Shown here: piece by piece, positions 1 to 12,300 of the stretch
How positions within the stretch are numbered: the first letter of the stretch is position 1
Layout of the letters: the number at the start of each line of letters is the position of its first letter
Source: Parascedosporium putredinis
Lineage: Eukaryota > Ascomycota > Sordariomycetes > Microascales > Microascaceae
Assembly (NCBI GenBank): GCA_949357655.1
Contig: CASHTG010000012.1
Coordinates: forward strand, 2,046,001 to 2,110,000
Reading direction: 5' to 3'
Length of the DNA: 64,000 bases
Notes under the pieces: model-generated
What the model was told of the DNA's origin: nothing
Seen by the model: the letters and a program-made list of their open reading frames with translations, nothing else
Database searches by the model: none
Program-made: the position numbers and the translations under genes

Positions 1-1256
1 AGTACAATGATGGATGGATGGGTTTGAAGTTTTAGATTATGCTTGAGTTTCCGTATACTCTTAGTCTATCAACAGCGGCCTATACTACTATTATGACAAT
101 GAACCCCGTTTCCTCCTCCCGCCGCCACCTCATCCATTGCTACCCCTGCAAGAGAAGACGCGAGCCACCCAAGTGCCGTCCTGTATCCCGAGACACATTG
201 TTGCCATGCGGAGACGCCCTTTTGGCTTCAAGATGGCGATGATGATACGAGTGGTGGGTGCCTAGAGTCCACATCCTAGACGGGCAACAACTAAAGGAGA
301 GAAACATAAGAAAAGAATATCTCGCGAGACGTGGGTGCCCGCCTTCGCCAAGTACACGCCGTGTCTGGCGAAGTCCAGCACGACGGTGTCGCCGAGATAA
401 CCATTAAAACTTGGGCCCGGTACGTGATGGCGTCTCAACTTGAATCCCCCTTGCATACCAGGATTCGGATCAGTTGGTTGGTTTTGTACTGAACGAACGA
501 GGGATAGTTAAACCGAGGTTGTCGCAAGTTTGTTCACCGGGAACCACGAACAAGCCTGCATGCAATATTGCTCGTTGAATCGGCTCTGTGAAAATGGAAA
601 AGCAAAACGGTTCCTTTAGTTAAGCTTTGCCAGGTTATGCTATCCACCGCCAGATCAATGTGCGCACGAGAGTGAGGACAAAGGGGAAAAGCGATGTTGA
701 CTAGCATAGCAAGGGGTGGATGAGATTGTGGTCGTTTTTGTGATTTGCTGAGTGTCGTGACGATGCCAGGGATAAAGAGATGTAACAAAAAGACGATAAA
801 CAAAAAAGAGACGCCAAAGGAAACAAGACTAAACGAGGAAATGCGAGATGAGATAGGGTGAAACTGAACACGAAGCAGTCGCGATGTTGAGAAAACAGTT
901 GACTCATAAGAAGAGAAGGCCGTCCGACGCCAGAACAAAGGATCGTCATGATCGTGATCGAGTCGCAAATGCTAAAAGCGGCAAGCTTGCTTTCGGTGTA
1001 CTCGGCGGTGCCGGCACGATCCACCAACTCCGGGTTCGCAGCCAAACGATGTGGAGTGTTATGCATACGAGAGTCAACGGAGCGGTTTCAAGAGAGCCAA
1101 TGTGTGATAAAACCCTTATGGCTTGACACAGCTGGGCCGGAAGGAGAGGCGAACCCCGATGCCCGCCGCCAGATGCACACACACACACACACAAAAGAGA
1201 GTAGAGATAAAAAAGGGACCGAGACATGTACAAGGTTAGGAAGGACATGGCGCCAC
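1..1256. other. Non-coding 3' flank of casein kinase gene
   Basis: I recognise no gene here. Reading frames on both strands are short and carry no known motif. The right-hand part should contain the 3' untranslated region of the leftward casein kinase gene, and a CA dinucleotide tract lies within about 80 bases of its stop codon. Confidence 0.5.
1176..1193. repeat. (CA)9 microsatellite
   Basis: Nine uninterrupted CA units, just 3' of the casein kinase stop codon on the minus strand and so probably within its 3' UTR. Confidence 0.9.
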
Positions 1257-2872
1257 TTAACCACAGCAGATCGTCTTGATGAACTTCTGGAAGCCGGTGG
1301 GTTCCGGGTTGGCAGCGCCGTTCACAGCCTGTCCATTATTGACCTGCGGCTGGGCAGTCATATGGGGCGCCTGAGCCGGTCTCTGTGGGAGGTTTTGAGT
1401 GCTGTTCTGGAACTGAGCTTGAGTTGAGCCGTTGGGCGTCGGCAATCCGTGATGACCCCCACCCCGTTGCCCATCGGCGTGCCCAGAGCGCCGGGGACGT
1501 TTGACCGATCTCTCGGCTTGTTCAGCTGCTTGATCGGTGAAGGAGGGGGGTTGCGCGGCGTTTAAACGGCCGACTGTTAGGTTCTGGGCTTGCTGGTGAG
1601 GAGACGAGTTGGTCATGTGGCGGCTGCCATGCAGCTCCATCTGGGAAGGGCCGGGGCGCGCGTTGGGGTTGTGCAGATACCCGGGGCCGTGCTTCCCCGA
1701 ATCCCAGCCTTTTCCCGACTCGCTAGACACCTTGTCCCAGTCGTATTCGCCATCCTCAACCTCGCCGACGGAGTGCAGAGCTTGAGTAAAGAGGTCCCGG
1801 AGGTAATCGTAATCGGGGGTGTCCTCGAAGCCGAGGTTGCGGACGTAGGTCAGATATTTGGAGAACTCTTCAGGGAACCCCTCACAGAGGTCCTTGATCA
1901 CGGTGGTCTGCTTCTTTTCGCCAATCTTCTCGTACTTCTGCTTGTTGGTAGCAGCCTTGAGTCCTTGCCAGGGAAGGCCGCCTCGCAAGAAGTACATGAA
2001 GACATGACCCAGAGCCTCGAGATCATCACGTCGGGACTGCTCTCGTCCTAGATGGGTGTTGATGCTCATATACCTAGCGGTACCAGAGAGGGATTTTCGC
2101 TCGCGATAGGGGATGTGCTGCTTGGTCTTGGGGTCGCGGTACTGCTTGGCCATGCCGAAATCGACAACATGGATGACATTCGAGGCCTTGGTCTTGGGGC
2201 GGCCCACCAAGAAGTTATCCGGCTTGATATCACGGTAAATGAGGTTCTTCTCATGGATGGTTTGAACCCTCGACAACTGTACAACATGTTAGTTTTCCGG
2301 ACCCTTTGGCAAGCGAAGCCAATCCCTTTCTGTCCCCGCTTCTGAAGAAGGGCTTACCATCTGCTTAGCGACCATGACAACAGTCTTGATGGAGAATCGT
2401 CGGCCGCATCGGTCAAAGAGGTCCTCGAGCGAAGGTCCCAAAAGATCGATGACGAGTATGTTATGAAGGCCTTCCTGGCCGAAGTAGTAGACGTTGGGAA
2501 TACCGGCTGTCAGACATGTTAGTACAGGGGCCCGGCCAACTCGAGACCTTGTGTAGCCCAGCACCTAGTGGTGAGTGAGCTGGCTAGATGTGACTTACGG
2601 CATCCCACGAGAATCTTGTAGGTTCGGTATTCATCTCGTAGCTGAGGAGCATCGCTCTTTCGAGGTTCCTAGGGCACACGATCCGAGGTTAATTTTGGGT
2701 CGTCCAGCACGGATGGAGAAGGACGGGCGACACGCAATACTCACAAATTTGATGGCTACCTGCTGATTGTTCAAGAGATTGGTGCCCTCGAAAATGACAC
2801 CGAAAGAGCCCTCTCAATCTTCTTGCCGACTCGGTAATGGACACCGACGACATTTGAGGATGATGAGGCCAT
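1257..2872 (-). CDS. yck1: Casein kinase 1, Yck/CK-1b type, palmitoylated
   Basis: Ser/Thr protein kinase of the CK1 family, expected at the plasma membrane and endomembranes. Four exons: 2872-2745, 2668-2599, 2506-2358 and 2276-1257, with introns of 76, 92 and 81 bases, GT-AG. The corrected protein is 455 residues. Visible motifs are VAIK (Lys42), the catalytic YRDIKPDN (Asp132), DFGMAKQY (Asp155) and the CK1-specific SLSGTARYMS. A Gln/Pro-rich tail of about 150 residues ends in Ile-Cys-Cys-Gly, the likely palmitoylation site. The DFGMAKQYRDPKTKQHIPYR stretch and the Cys-Cys end point to the Yck1/2 (Neurospora CK-1b) branch, not the Hrr25/CK-1a branch. The start at 2872 gives MASSSSNVVG, leading directly into the conserved kinase start. 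One base is missing in the glycine loop near 2811-2817 (Ile then Gly-Ser-Phe-Gly out of frame), so the kinase does not read through as given. Function is known from the family; membrane location is inferred from the tail. Confidence 0.93.
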
Positions 2873-4059
2873 TTTTTCGGAATTGGGTGAGAAAACCGGA
2901 AACGCTGAGTTATTTTATCGACCGAAGGACAGGGCGAACCTGGTCGCAATTGGATGCTTTCAAGAAAAAGACGAGACGCCGACGCGTGCTGCCCGGGACG
3001 AAAGGGGGAGGGCCGGGTGCTTGTTCAATACATGAACTGGCTCGGAATAGCGTTGCGTATTGTTGCGTCGTCTATTGAGAGAAGAAAACGAAGCGGAGGT
3101 TAGTTGTTGTCCAGAACGCCAGCCAACATTCTCGGACACAGAGAACGGTCCAGGACAAACGACGGGAATTCAGGAGCAATGGATGGGGAAATTGGATGGG
3201 ATTGGGACAAGGTGTGGGGATTTAAAGGGACCCTTTGGATGCAGGAGAGGGAAAAGCGGTGGCGGCGAAGCACGCTCCAACAGCATTTTAGGGGGTCTCT
3301 CCAGGCCAAAAGGCACATTGTTGGGGTGGTTGTAATGACAGTGGGTGCCAATTCAGATTTTTAACACGACGGCCCGCCGCCAAACACAGCCTGCACGTCT
3401 TCCAACTGGGCAAGGGGAGACCCTCCCGCAGTGCAGGAGAAACATAAAATTAGCAACTTACACTGTGTTATTTTCAAGCGCCTGAAGAGATCAATTGGAT
3501 TCGGCCGTCGTCGTCGGCAAACGGCGAGCGCGATTCGAGCAGTGGTCTAGCGACACAGCGGGTGGCGAGGGAAAACAAGGGGAGGGCACGAGTAAACGAA
3601 AAAGAGAGAAAAATGGGGTAAAACACTAATTGGGGGTGGGTGAGTACTGCGATCAAGCGTATTGGCTTTCGACGGTCGAAAAACAATTGGCGGTGGGAGG
3701 TCGGGGCGATGCGGTGGGTCGTGCTTGCAACGGGGGCTCGAGAAATAAAAATGGCTCGCGCCTATTGATGTTGCAGCGAATTTCGGCGGCGATGATGAAT
3801 GCACGAACCGAACTGGGCCAGCTGGTGATAGGGCCGGGCCGGCGTTGGGAAGCAGGGAAAGAAAAAAATCGACAGGACACAGCAGGAGCTCAAGATCAAG
3901 AAGCTCTCGTGCCGATGTTTGAGGTTGCGCTAGGCTAGAGGTTTGCAGGCTGAGAAGGGGGTGGGAAGGGGAAGCGGGGAGGGGAGAAAGATCGAGGAGA
4001 GGAAGAGGGCGAAAAAGGGGACCTGATGGAAAGGGGAGCGGAGCAGGAAAAAGAAGAAG

Positions 4060-4080
4060 AAAAAAAAAAAAAAAAAAAAA
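4060..4080. repeat. Poly(A) tract, 21 bases
   Basis: Uninterrupted run of 21 A on the plus strand inside a longer GA/A-rich stretch (about 4050-4105). It reads as pyrimidine-rich on the casein kinase coding strand, as is common in fungal promoters and leaders. Confidence 0.85.
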
Positions 4081-4716
4081 GAGAAAAAGAGAAAAAAAGA
4101 GGTGCATGTCCAGCACGACAGGAGCGACAGCTCGATTTGTGGTTGTGCCTAGGTTGCGCCTGTACCTAGCGCTACAAGGCAGCTTGGGGCACAAGGGTGT
4201 GGACGACAGCAGCCCACGAAAATCTTAGGTACCGTCATGTATGCCAAGCCACAGTCCCTGTTAGCTGTCGGGTCCGTGTGCGTGCCTTGATCAACTTATC
4301 ACACTCCAAAAGCCTTTGCGTGTACTCTGTACACTCAGCTTTTGAGTGGTGGTTGACTGCTGTACAGGACCAAGAAAGTACCTGGCCCCAGGCACAAAAT
4401 GGCCAATTCGTGAATCAGATCTATTCTCCAACCCACCAAACTAGCCAGAATTCAATTGATCGGGGCTGTCTGCCTGCCTTTTGAGAAGCCTTGGATAATT
4501 GAGACGTGGCAAAGCGAGAGAGTGCCGCACGGAGTTGATGGGACAGGATCAGGACGCGCGAGGACGCGCGGGCGATAACGTTACTTGGATGATAGAAGGC
4601 CACATCGCCATTTAACACGACGCATCGATGGAATTGGCACCTTCTGCCTCAGAACCAGGATTGGGCAAGACGAGGGACATCCAGCACATTTGAGAAGAAA
4701 CAAGACGGCTTGACGG

Positions 4717-4751
4717 CCCCCATCTCCCCCATCTCCCCATCTCCCCCATCT
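4717..4751. repeat. CCCCCATCT short tandem repeat, four copies
   Basis: Four consecutive copies of CCCC(C)ATCT; the third copy is one C shorter. No gene overlaps it. Confidence 0.85.
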
Positions 4752-7700
4752 CAAAAGAAAAAGAAAAGAAGCTCGCGTCCACTACAAACTTGCATGGACT
4801 GGCTGGCGGACCGCTTCGTCGCGGCGGCCTCGACTGGTTGCGCACCACCCCCACTTGGCGAGAATTACTGAGCATCGAAGTCACAAGCCAAGCCCAAAAT
4901 CCTGCCGCGGAGGCTCATCGATGACATACCCGTCGTTACGCGCCCACTTATCAGGTCTCTCGCATTGGGAAGAATGCCTCGTGCAGTAATGCCGCTCGTT
5001 GTCTAAGCCCTTCGGGTCGATGAAGCGAGAAGACGTGGTCAGAGTACTCAAATGTTTGATATTGAGGTCCTGCAGGTTGTGCGTGCTGCATTGCTACCCG
5101 CACAGGCTCGAATGCTGGGTCAAGACTCAATCCGAGCTGAGCCAGCCGGCACGATCCTATCTATCCTCTCCCAGGGCCTCCCTTTGCCCCGTCTCCCGAC
5201 GCGTTCACATTTCGCGGCACCGCTGGGCGGCGCCCCGAGACGAAGGAGAAATCCATCGTTTTAGGGCAGGCGGGAAAAGTATCAGCCAGCGCCGAATCAA
5301 TGACATTATTGAAGCCGACAGGTGGTAGGGCCTGGCCGGGTCGGATACGCCTTGTGCCGCCGAAGAGGGCCATCGGATAGAGTTGCTCGCCACGAGGCGG
5401 CCTCGCCGCGGGGGGCAGCGTTTTATGGCATGAACGGCCTGTCCTCGCCTCATGGTGGCTGGCTTCAATTGATCAGCGTTAAGAAAAGAAACATGCCGCC
5501 TGTGACAAAGAGGCCGTCGATCCCAGGCGTTTTCCCTGGTCCCGCCAGATAATAATCTCGAGTTGTCCTCGTCCCCAAAAGGTCGCACTCGAGCCGGCTC
5601 CGCATTTCTCGGGTATTATCACCCTCAATGCATTATAGGAAGAGTGTTCAGTGCACCAGGCTTGACGGGTGTGTCTGTGTCTGTGTGTGCGTGTGTGTGA
5701 GGTGCTTGGCGGAGAATCATCTGCCGTTGTGCCAACCACCCGCTGCCGTCCCACGTCCAGGACAGTCACACTTGACGGCTGGTTCAAGTCTCAGGTGTTT
5801 GCTTCCCGCATGGGCGATGAACCCCCTTTCTCTCCTTCCCCTGCACGTCCGGCTCAGACCCAAGGGGATTACGAGCTCTATCCACGCAAACCAAACAAAC
5901 AATCCTGGGGTAAAAATGTGTCAACATGCGCTTGTGAAGGCCTCGTTTCTCACCACATGCCAAACGATGTTCCCATCCAGAGAGTATCCATATCGGAAAT
6001 AGGAGCCCCCAGGCCCAAAAGCCCAAATCGCCGACTCGGTGTGTGGGGGTCCTCGTTGAGCTCTGTCCAAGACGCGATGATTCAATTCCAGCTTACATCC
6101 GTACATGTATTCCGCACAACTCAAAGCTCCTGCATCACCTCACCATGTCCCCAGCACCAATCCATTTCCTTCGTCTTGTTTTCTTCACTTTCGTTTCACT
6201 TTGCCCTGAGCCCTGGCTTGATCTGTCACCTCATTTGACAATGACCGCACACACCTCAAAGAGGTTGTCGTTGTCCCCTTTTCATTTAAAAGCAGGAACA
6301 GAGCCCAGAGCTTGAGTAAACACCTGTAAATGGATTGACAGTCGGCCAAGTCCAGTTACTTGTCGGGAAGCCAAGATTGGGGATAATCTCCAAGATGCAC
6401 AGGAGATGGCTCAGATCCATGGATGGACACATCCCGTACATGGAGATGTCGACTTTTCGCCTGGTTCTGCATCCTTTTTTCTTTCTCCCTCCTCCCGAGA
6501 ATGGATCTCAACTCGCCAATGTGGTTCATTCACTCCGTTCTTTCTCTCCTCTCCAGTTCTGCCCTCCTCGTGTAACTTGCCAATCTTACTTGCGGATAAA
6601 AATAAAGATGAAATAAAATTTGGATCGCTTCCGTCCTTTTCTCGATAGTGTTACCCTCGGAGGAAAGTCAGCTCGTTTACTCTCGCCCCAGACAAGCGGA
6701 CTTGACTGGCTCACGGCAGCTTACTCGTGGCCCGAACATTGAATCGCCCCCATCAATTCTTTAGAGGGCAGGTCGAGTGCGTGAGGATGGTGGTGACTAC
6801 ATTTATCATGTCCCCATGATAGCACCAACGGTGTCGGCGGTCATTCCCGAAGGAGGTAGAATCCGGGGTCTCCTTGCAAGCTTATGGGGGGACGCCGCCA
6901 ACAAGCGCGGAAATCTCAGGAGCTAATCGAGGTTGATGGGGCACGGAACCTCCTAATCTCGGCGGGTACTCAGATCAATTTGATCAGGGGATACTCAAGA
7001 TCATTGAGCACCACTGCCAACACCAACAGTCACCAGAAGAACCACTCGACATGAGAGAGGGCGGGAGTGGAAAAAGGATTTTCGGCCCGAGGGTATTGGC
7101 ATCGATTTGGGGCTACTTCGTTGAGGCTACATGATGGATACTGGCGGACTGGCTTTCCTAGCCACATCTCGAATGGGAAGTTGGGAAGAAACTCTCCTGT
7201 CTCGGGGGTTCGAGCTAAGAGCAGGATAGAAGGGTACAAGGAGCAAGGGCCAAGACTAGCTCTCGCGCTCGCCGTGATTGGGAAAGAAGGGATCCATTGC
7301 ATGGTAGATGGATGATACGTACATATCATTTGGAGGATGACATTCGTTGATTGATTTGATCCCATCCCTTGTTTTTGATGAATTGATCAATGCTTGCTGC
7401 TGCCCCCACACCACCACCGCCGTGTATCTCCATACAATGGATCTATTGATCCATTGATACCCGATCTAATAATGCTAGAGCGGGCTTGACCTCTAAACAC
7501 ATTCAACCCACAAAGAAATATAGGGGGTCGAGCTTAATACCGGCATCGAGGATCTCAGCACGGCGAGGCATCGTTCGCGAGGATTGGGAGGGAAAACATC
7601 CAATTAATCGGCATTTTTCAAGGAAGAGAGAGAGATATGTGCACTTATAGTGTTATCGATGTCTGATTTATCAAATATATAGATATTCCGAAAAAGAACA

Positions 7701-8836
7701 ACGATGGAAATCCATCATATATTATTGCAAATGGGTGATCTGGTGTGCTCACGTGCAACGACCATCCCGACCAGTGCACCCGTCCTGGGCCATTGATCAA
7801 TCCACCTATAATTGATACCCTCAAAAACATCAATGCAGGCTGCCTTTCAGCGGCGGTGCATTAGTGCTGTGCAGTGGAAGATCCCGAGCTGCGACGTCGT
7901 GCTTGCTCCCAAATCCGGGGGTTCCTGGCCAGGCCAGCAGGTTCGGTTCACCAGCATCACATGCCAAGCCGAGAGCCTCTCAATGTATGTTTTTTTCGCA
8001 GCACCGCCCTCCGATCGTACTTGTAGGTGCTTTTCATACCAGATTGGACCTAGAAATGACCCACCCGCGCTTAATCTTACCGTGCCCCATGATGGCCAGC
8101 CGCAACGATCCATGATTGATCTCGAACGAATCCCTCCCTGTCTTAGCCTCGGCAAGCGATTTGATCACGACCTTCCTCATGGCTAGATCAAGTCTAGCAA
8201 ACGCGAACCTCTCGTTGAATAAAAACCTAGCTTAGTGGCCAAGGGGACATCCGCTGCCGTGCGCACAGGGATTGTAGTTAGAGCGCCCAGAGCCCTCAAC
8301 TTCGATCGTTGAACCTTTTACATCCTTCGCTGCCGTCTACCTATCTAGGTTTGATGACATGTTGGCGGTGCCTTCAAGTCCAATCTACACCCCGATTCTC
8401 TACGATAGTGACGTTTTGCATGAGCCTCGAGTTGTAACATATACCACCAAGCGAAGAGCGAAACAGTTGCTCATCCGCTAACACGGCACCGGAACACCCT
8501 ATCTTACCCTCATTCGTGCTCATGTCAAGAATATCAGATTGGTCATACACAACGAAGCCAGGAAGAGGCGGCGCGTCTAAACGGAGACAATTCCGAGACC
8601 AGCGGGAGTCACACACGCGAGCGTGTCTCAGTGTAACTCGTCTAAAACGAGGTCGATTTCGACATACCCAAATCTGCATGTACACTTAGAAAATCTATCA
8701 TACACGTAAGTTATACAGAACCGGGATATGTAACAACACAGACCCAACCTGCCACGAAGAGGCTAGTCGTTCAAAAATCAGACAACAGCCCGAGAGTAAT
8801 TCCATGACGTACTTGAGCATGAAAACTGCCCGTAAA

Positions 8837-8843
<7 letters not shown>

Positions 8844-8883
<40 letters not shown>
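8844..8883. repeat. (GA)20 microsatellite
   Basis: Forty bases of uninterrupted alternating G and A, about 500 bases downstream of the Nup133 stop codon. No gene overlaps it. Confidence 0.95.
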
Positions 8884-8892
<9 letters not shown>

Positions 8893-9390
8893 CAGGTCTA
8901 AGGAAAGAACACGCCAATCTGACCCTTCTTGGCAGATTCAGTGTGTACCATGTATTGTATCTGGGGTCTGCTTAACCCAATATTTGCATACTTTCAATCT
9001 CTTCCAGTCTAGTTGCAGAGAAGAAACACTGAAAGAAGCAAACGTCAAAAAGAGATATTAACTAAAGCCCGACAAAAGAAAAGCCATGAGATGATAAGAG
9101 TGGGAAACGAGGAGAGGGAGTGACCAAGTCGGAGACTGGTTGTTTTTTTGTGTTCCATGCCGAATATGCCCAATAGAGAGGAAAGACAAAAGAAAAGAGA
9201 CAGAGTTAGGAAGAAAAAAAAAGAGAGCCAGCCGAGGCTCATGATGGAGAGTTGGAGAAGTTAGGACAAGGGGGATGGGATGTCCAGAGGAAGAAAAAAG
9301 AGAGAGACAAGAAAAAAGAAGATACGATATAGACATTGTAAATGTTGCAAAGTTGCGGAATCAGCACACGCCTCGTCTCTTGGCTTCACC

Positions 9391-12300
9391 TCACATCATG
9401 GCGGAGCCGTTTGCGTCCAGCATGGAGCTGTCATCGTCGGCATCACCCTCGACGTGTACTCGGGTGGCCGCAAGCTTCTTAGCGAGGGTGTCATCGAGAA
9501 GGCCGTTAACCATGTCGCGAGCTTCCCTCTCTGTGCTTTGCGCCCACTCCACAAGACGGCTTTTGTCGAGATATCTGCGCAGTTGCACATCCTCCCATTT
9601 CATGGCATCCACAAGCTTATCTTGGAAGCTCTTGTCCACATCCTTGAATCGGCGATCGAATTCGTTGGAGTAGACATGGAGACACTCAGAGGGGTTGAGA
9701 GACTTGAAGTGCTCATTGAGATCTTGATCTATAAGTCGTCACAGCGTTAGTATTCGAAACCCCATTAATCTTTTAGTCCTACCAAAAGAAGGGGCCGGGG
9801 GCATGAGATTGAGATGAGAGTATCAACTCGAGGGGTTTATATTATAGGCACAACTTACAGTTTCCGAAACAAGCCGCGCAGGTGTTGAAGAGGGTGGTGT
9901 TGGCGATAACAGTGGCAACCTCAACGTCGGCCTTGCGCTGGGTGTCGTTGATCTTGACCCAGTCATCGCGGATATAACACCTCCTCCAAATGAGCCTCCG
10001 CGTCTGCTTATACTCCTCTCCGCTAAGGGCAAGATGGGCCACGCAAAGTGCTAGGAAGAAGCGTTCCTGGCCAATGTCCGACGCCTCGTCAAACCTAGCC
10101 AAGGTCAACACGTCGATGAGTGTGAGCGGGTCGAGGACCTCGTGCTTGAGAAGTCGACGTATGCCAGTTTCGACGAGCTGGTGGAAAATCTTGTACTTCT
10201 TGGGCATGTCAGGCGCGTGCGTCTCCATGGCCAGCTCAAGTTCGGCGGCGTCATCGACAGCCGTCTCCACCGTGGCGTAGACGTGGGAAAACAAGGCGTC
10301 CTGGATCTTGATGATCTCTAACTCGCTATCAACCTTGAAAAGTTGAGCTTCTGTGGCGCTTTCGGGGCTGACTTTGGCACTTGTTGAGAGTGATGTGTAG
10401 TCCCGGCTGAGGTTGGCGTCGCTGGCCATGAGGGCCAGTTTGCCGAGGCTAAGCTCAATCTTCTTATTCCATGAGAGCGACTCTTTCGACAATCCGAGGT
10501 CCAGCAAGGTGTGCGCCGCATGGGAAAGGTCCTTCTCCTCCTCAAGGTCATGGATCCACGAGATCTTGGCCAACGACGGGTTGCTTCGCAAATACTGTGT
10601 TTTGTAGCCGTGGTCATCTCCGTCGAAGTCCAGGACGCTCTCCGCTCCGTCCTTCGCAAGCAACGTGTCATAAGCGGCGAAAGCGAAGTCCTGGCCGTAC
10701 CTGTCGAAGTATCCTTTGAGGCGATCTCTAAGCGTCTCTGCTTGGGCCATCAGCACGTCTGACGACTCCGCGGCTACCGTGGGGTCTTCGGCCTTTGTAA
10801 CAAGGGCTTTAATTTGGACAATGAGCACATCAGAAAGTGCTGGCCAGCACCTGTGCTTCTCCGCAATGACCATGGCCTGAGCCCAGAGTTCGAGAGATTC
10901 AAGAGCAAGAACCTTTTCATAGCGCGACGACTCGTATGCCTCGGCGCAGACGTGAGCCCACTGGAGCTTTTTCGCGTCGGTTGTGCTCGAGGCCCAGCGA
11001 GACTGCTCCAGTACGGAAAGTAGGTACTGGTCAGTAAGAGCCGGTAGATCTGCGACGATCTCGGCGAGAATGGAGGCAGAGGGTCGACGCGAAGAAGACT
11101 GGCGAAGGTCTTCCCGGACGGGGTAAAACTGCTGTAGCCACTGATGGCATAGCTCAAGCAGACGCTTGGCGTTGTTGCAGACAAAATGGGACCCGGTCCA
11201 GGGCTCAGCGAGACCGGTGTAATCGACTAGGATCCCCATCTCGAGCTCTTCCCTTTCTAGACCATAGAGGGCGAGATTTTTAACCGGAACTCGATGCCGC
11301 CTTTGAGGGTGATCACGTTCACGCTAACGGCCTCCTCCATGAGGTACGAGAGCCTAATATCGTCAAGAGTCTGGCCCTTATACATGTGTTTGATGACTTC
11401 GTACGCCCATGCGACGAAGATGTCAAGCCTCCCGACGTCGTTGATGAACCAGTGTCGGACGCGGTCCACCTCGCCGACGACAGCATTTGGGTTCGTCTTT
11501 TGGTCCTCATGGATGTACTCGACAATCTCTGTAATGAGAGTTTTCTTGTTGTCGACGGGCCGCTGGGCAAGGAAAGTTTCATGCTTTTTCCATAGTGCGG
11601 CCGAGACCGCCATCTTCTCGGCGTTCCAGAGAAGGGACCAGCGTATACGACGCTCCATTTGCACATTGGTCAAGGCGAGATACTGAATGAGTCGTTCGAG
11701 CGCAAGACCCCGGCTCTTGAGATTCTCTTCGAGAGACACTGGGAGGGTACCGATGTGAGGGTTGCTCGAGCTCAGGATTTCCTGGCTCAGAAGCAGCGCA
11801 GCCTGCGACAGCTCCTCGTGGCTAAACTGGGCATCTCTGCGGCCGTCGAACAAGAGTGGGTTATCGGCCTTGACGCCATAAAAGACGGCCTGCTCAAGCT
11901 TGCTTTTAGCGGTAACACGGGGAGCTTTCTCACTCGCAAACTTGTCCACATCTGTCGTCGCAATGCGCAGCATCCCGACACCTCGAACCATGATGACGGC
12001 TGTTGGATTCTTGGCCTTGTGCCGAGGCGTCCTGGAATCGTCATGAAGCGTGGCGGCAGGAGGCTCTTCGAAACCTGAGCCTATTATTTCCAAAATATTG
12101 TCGTCGCGGAGGTCAACGACGTCCTCGTATAGGTCTGGCGCTACATGACTATCTTCTTGGAGCTGGGAATCGGGAGATAGCGGCGGTATCGCAATCGACG
12201 CAACGACAGCGGCCCGGTCAAATACGACAAAGGCGACTAGAGCAGGCCGAGGGAGGTGGATTCGAGGTCGCAGGGCATTGACCGCAGGTTTCGTGCTGAC

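Larger units (their letters stand above)
2873..9390. other. 6.5-kb gene-free interval, casein kinase 5' side to Nup133 3' side
   Basis: No conserved protein could be recognised on either strand. The left 1.3 kb is the likely promoter and 5' leader of the casein kinase gene: purine-rich on the plus strand, with a 21-A run at 4060. A TG-rich stretch lies at about 5669-5700. Two ATTGATCAAT palindromes (7382 and 7792) lie within about 400 bases of each other. A long GA tract is at 8844. The last few hundred bases are probably the Nup133 3' UTR. Confidence 0.45.

Noticed and set aside
3547..4194. 215-residue minus-strand frame rich in Phe, Leu and Pro
   Set aside because: It is the complement of the purine-rich leader and poly(A) tract upstream of casein kinase 1; composition is biased and no motif is present.
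9842..11239. Stand-alone gene starting at the ATG at 11239
   Set aside because: The frame joins the preceding Nup133 exon once one base is restored at 11284-11285, and the joined segment VKNLALYGLEREEL fits continuous Nup133.
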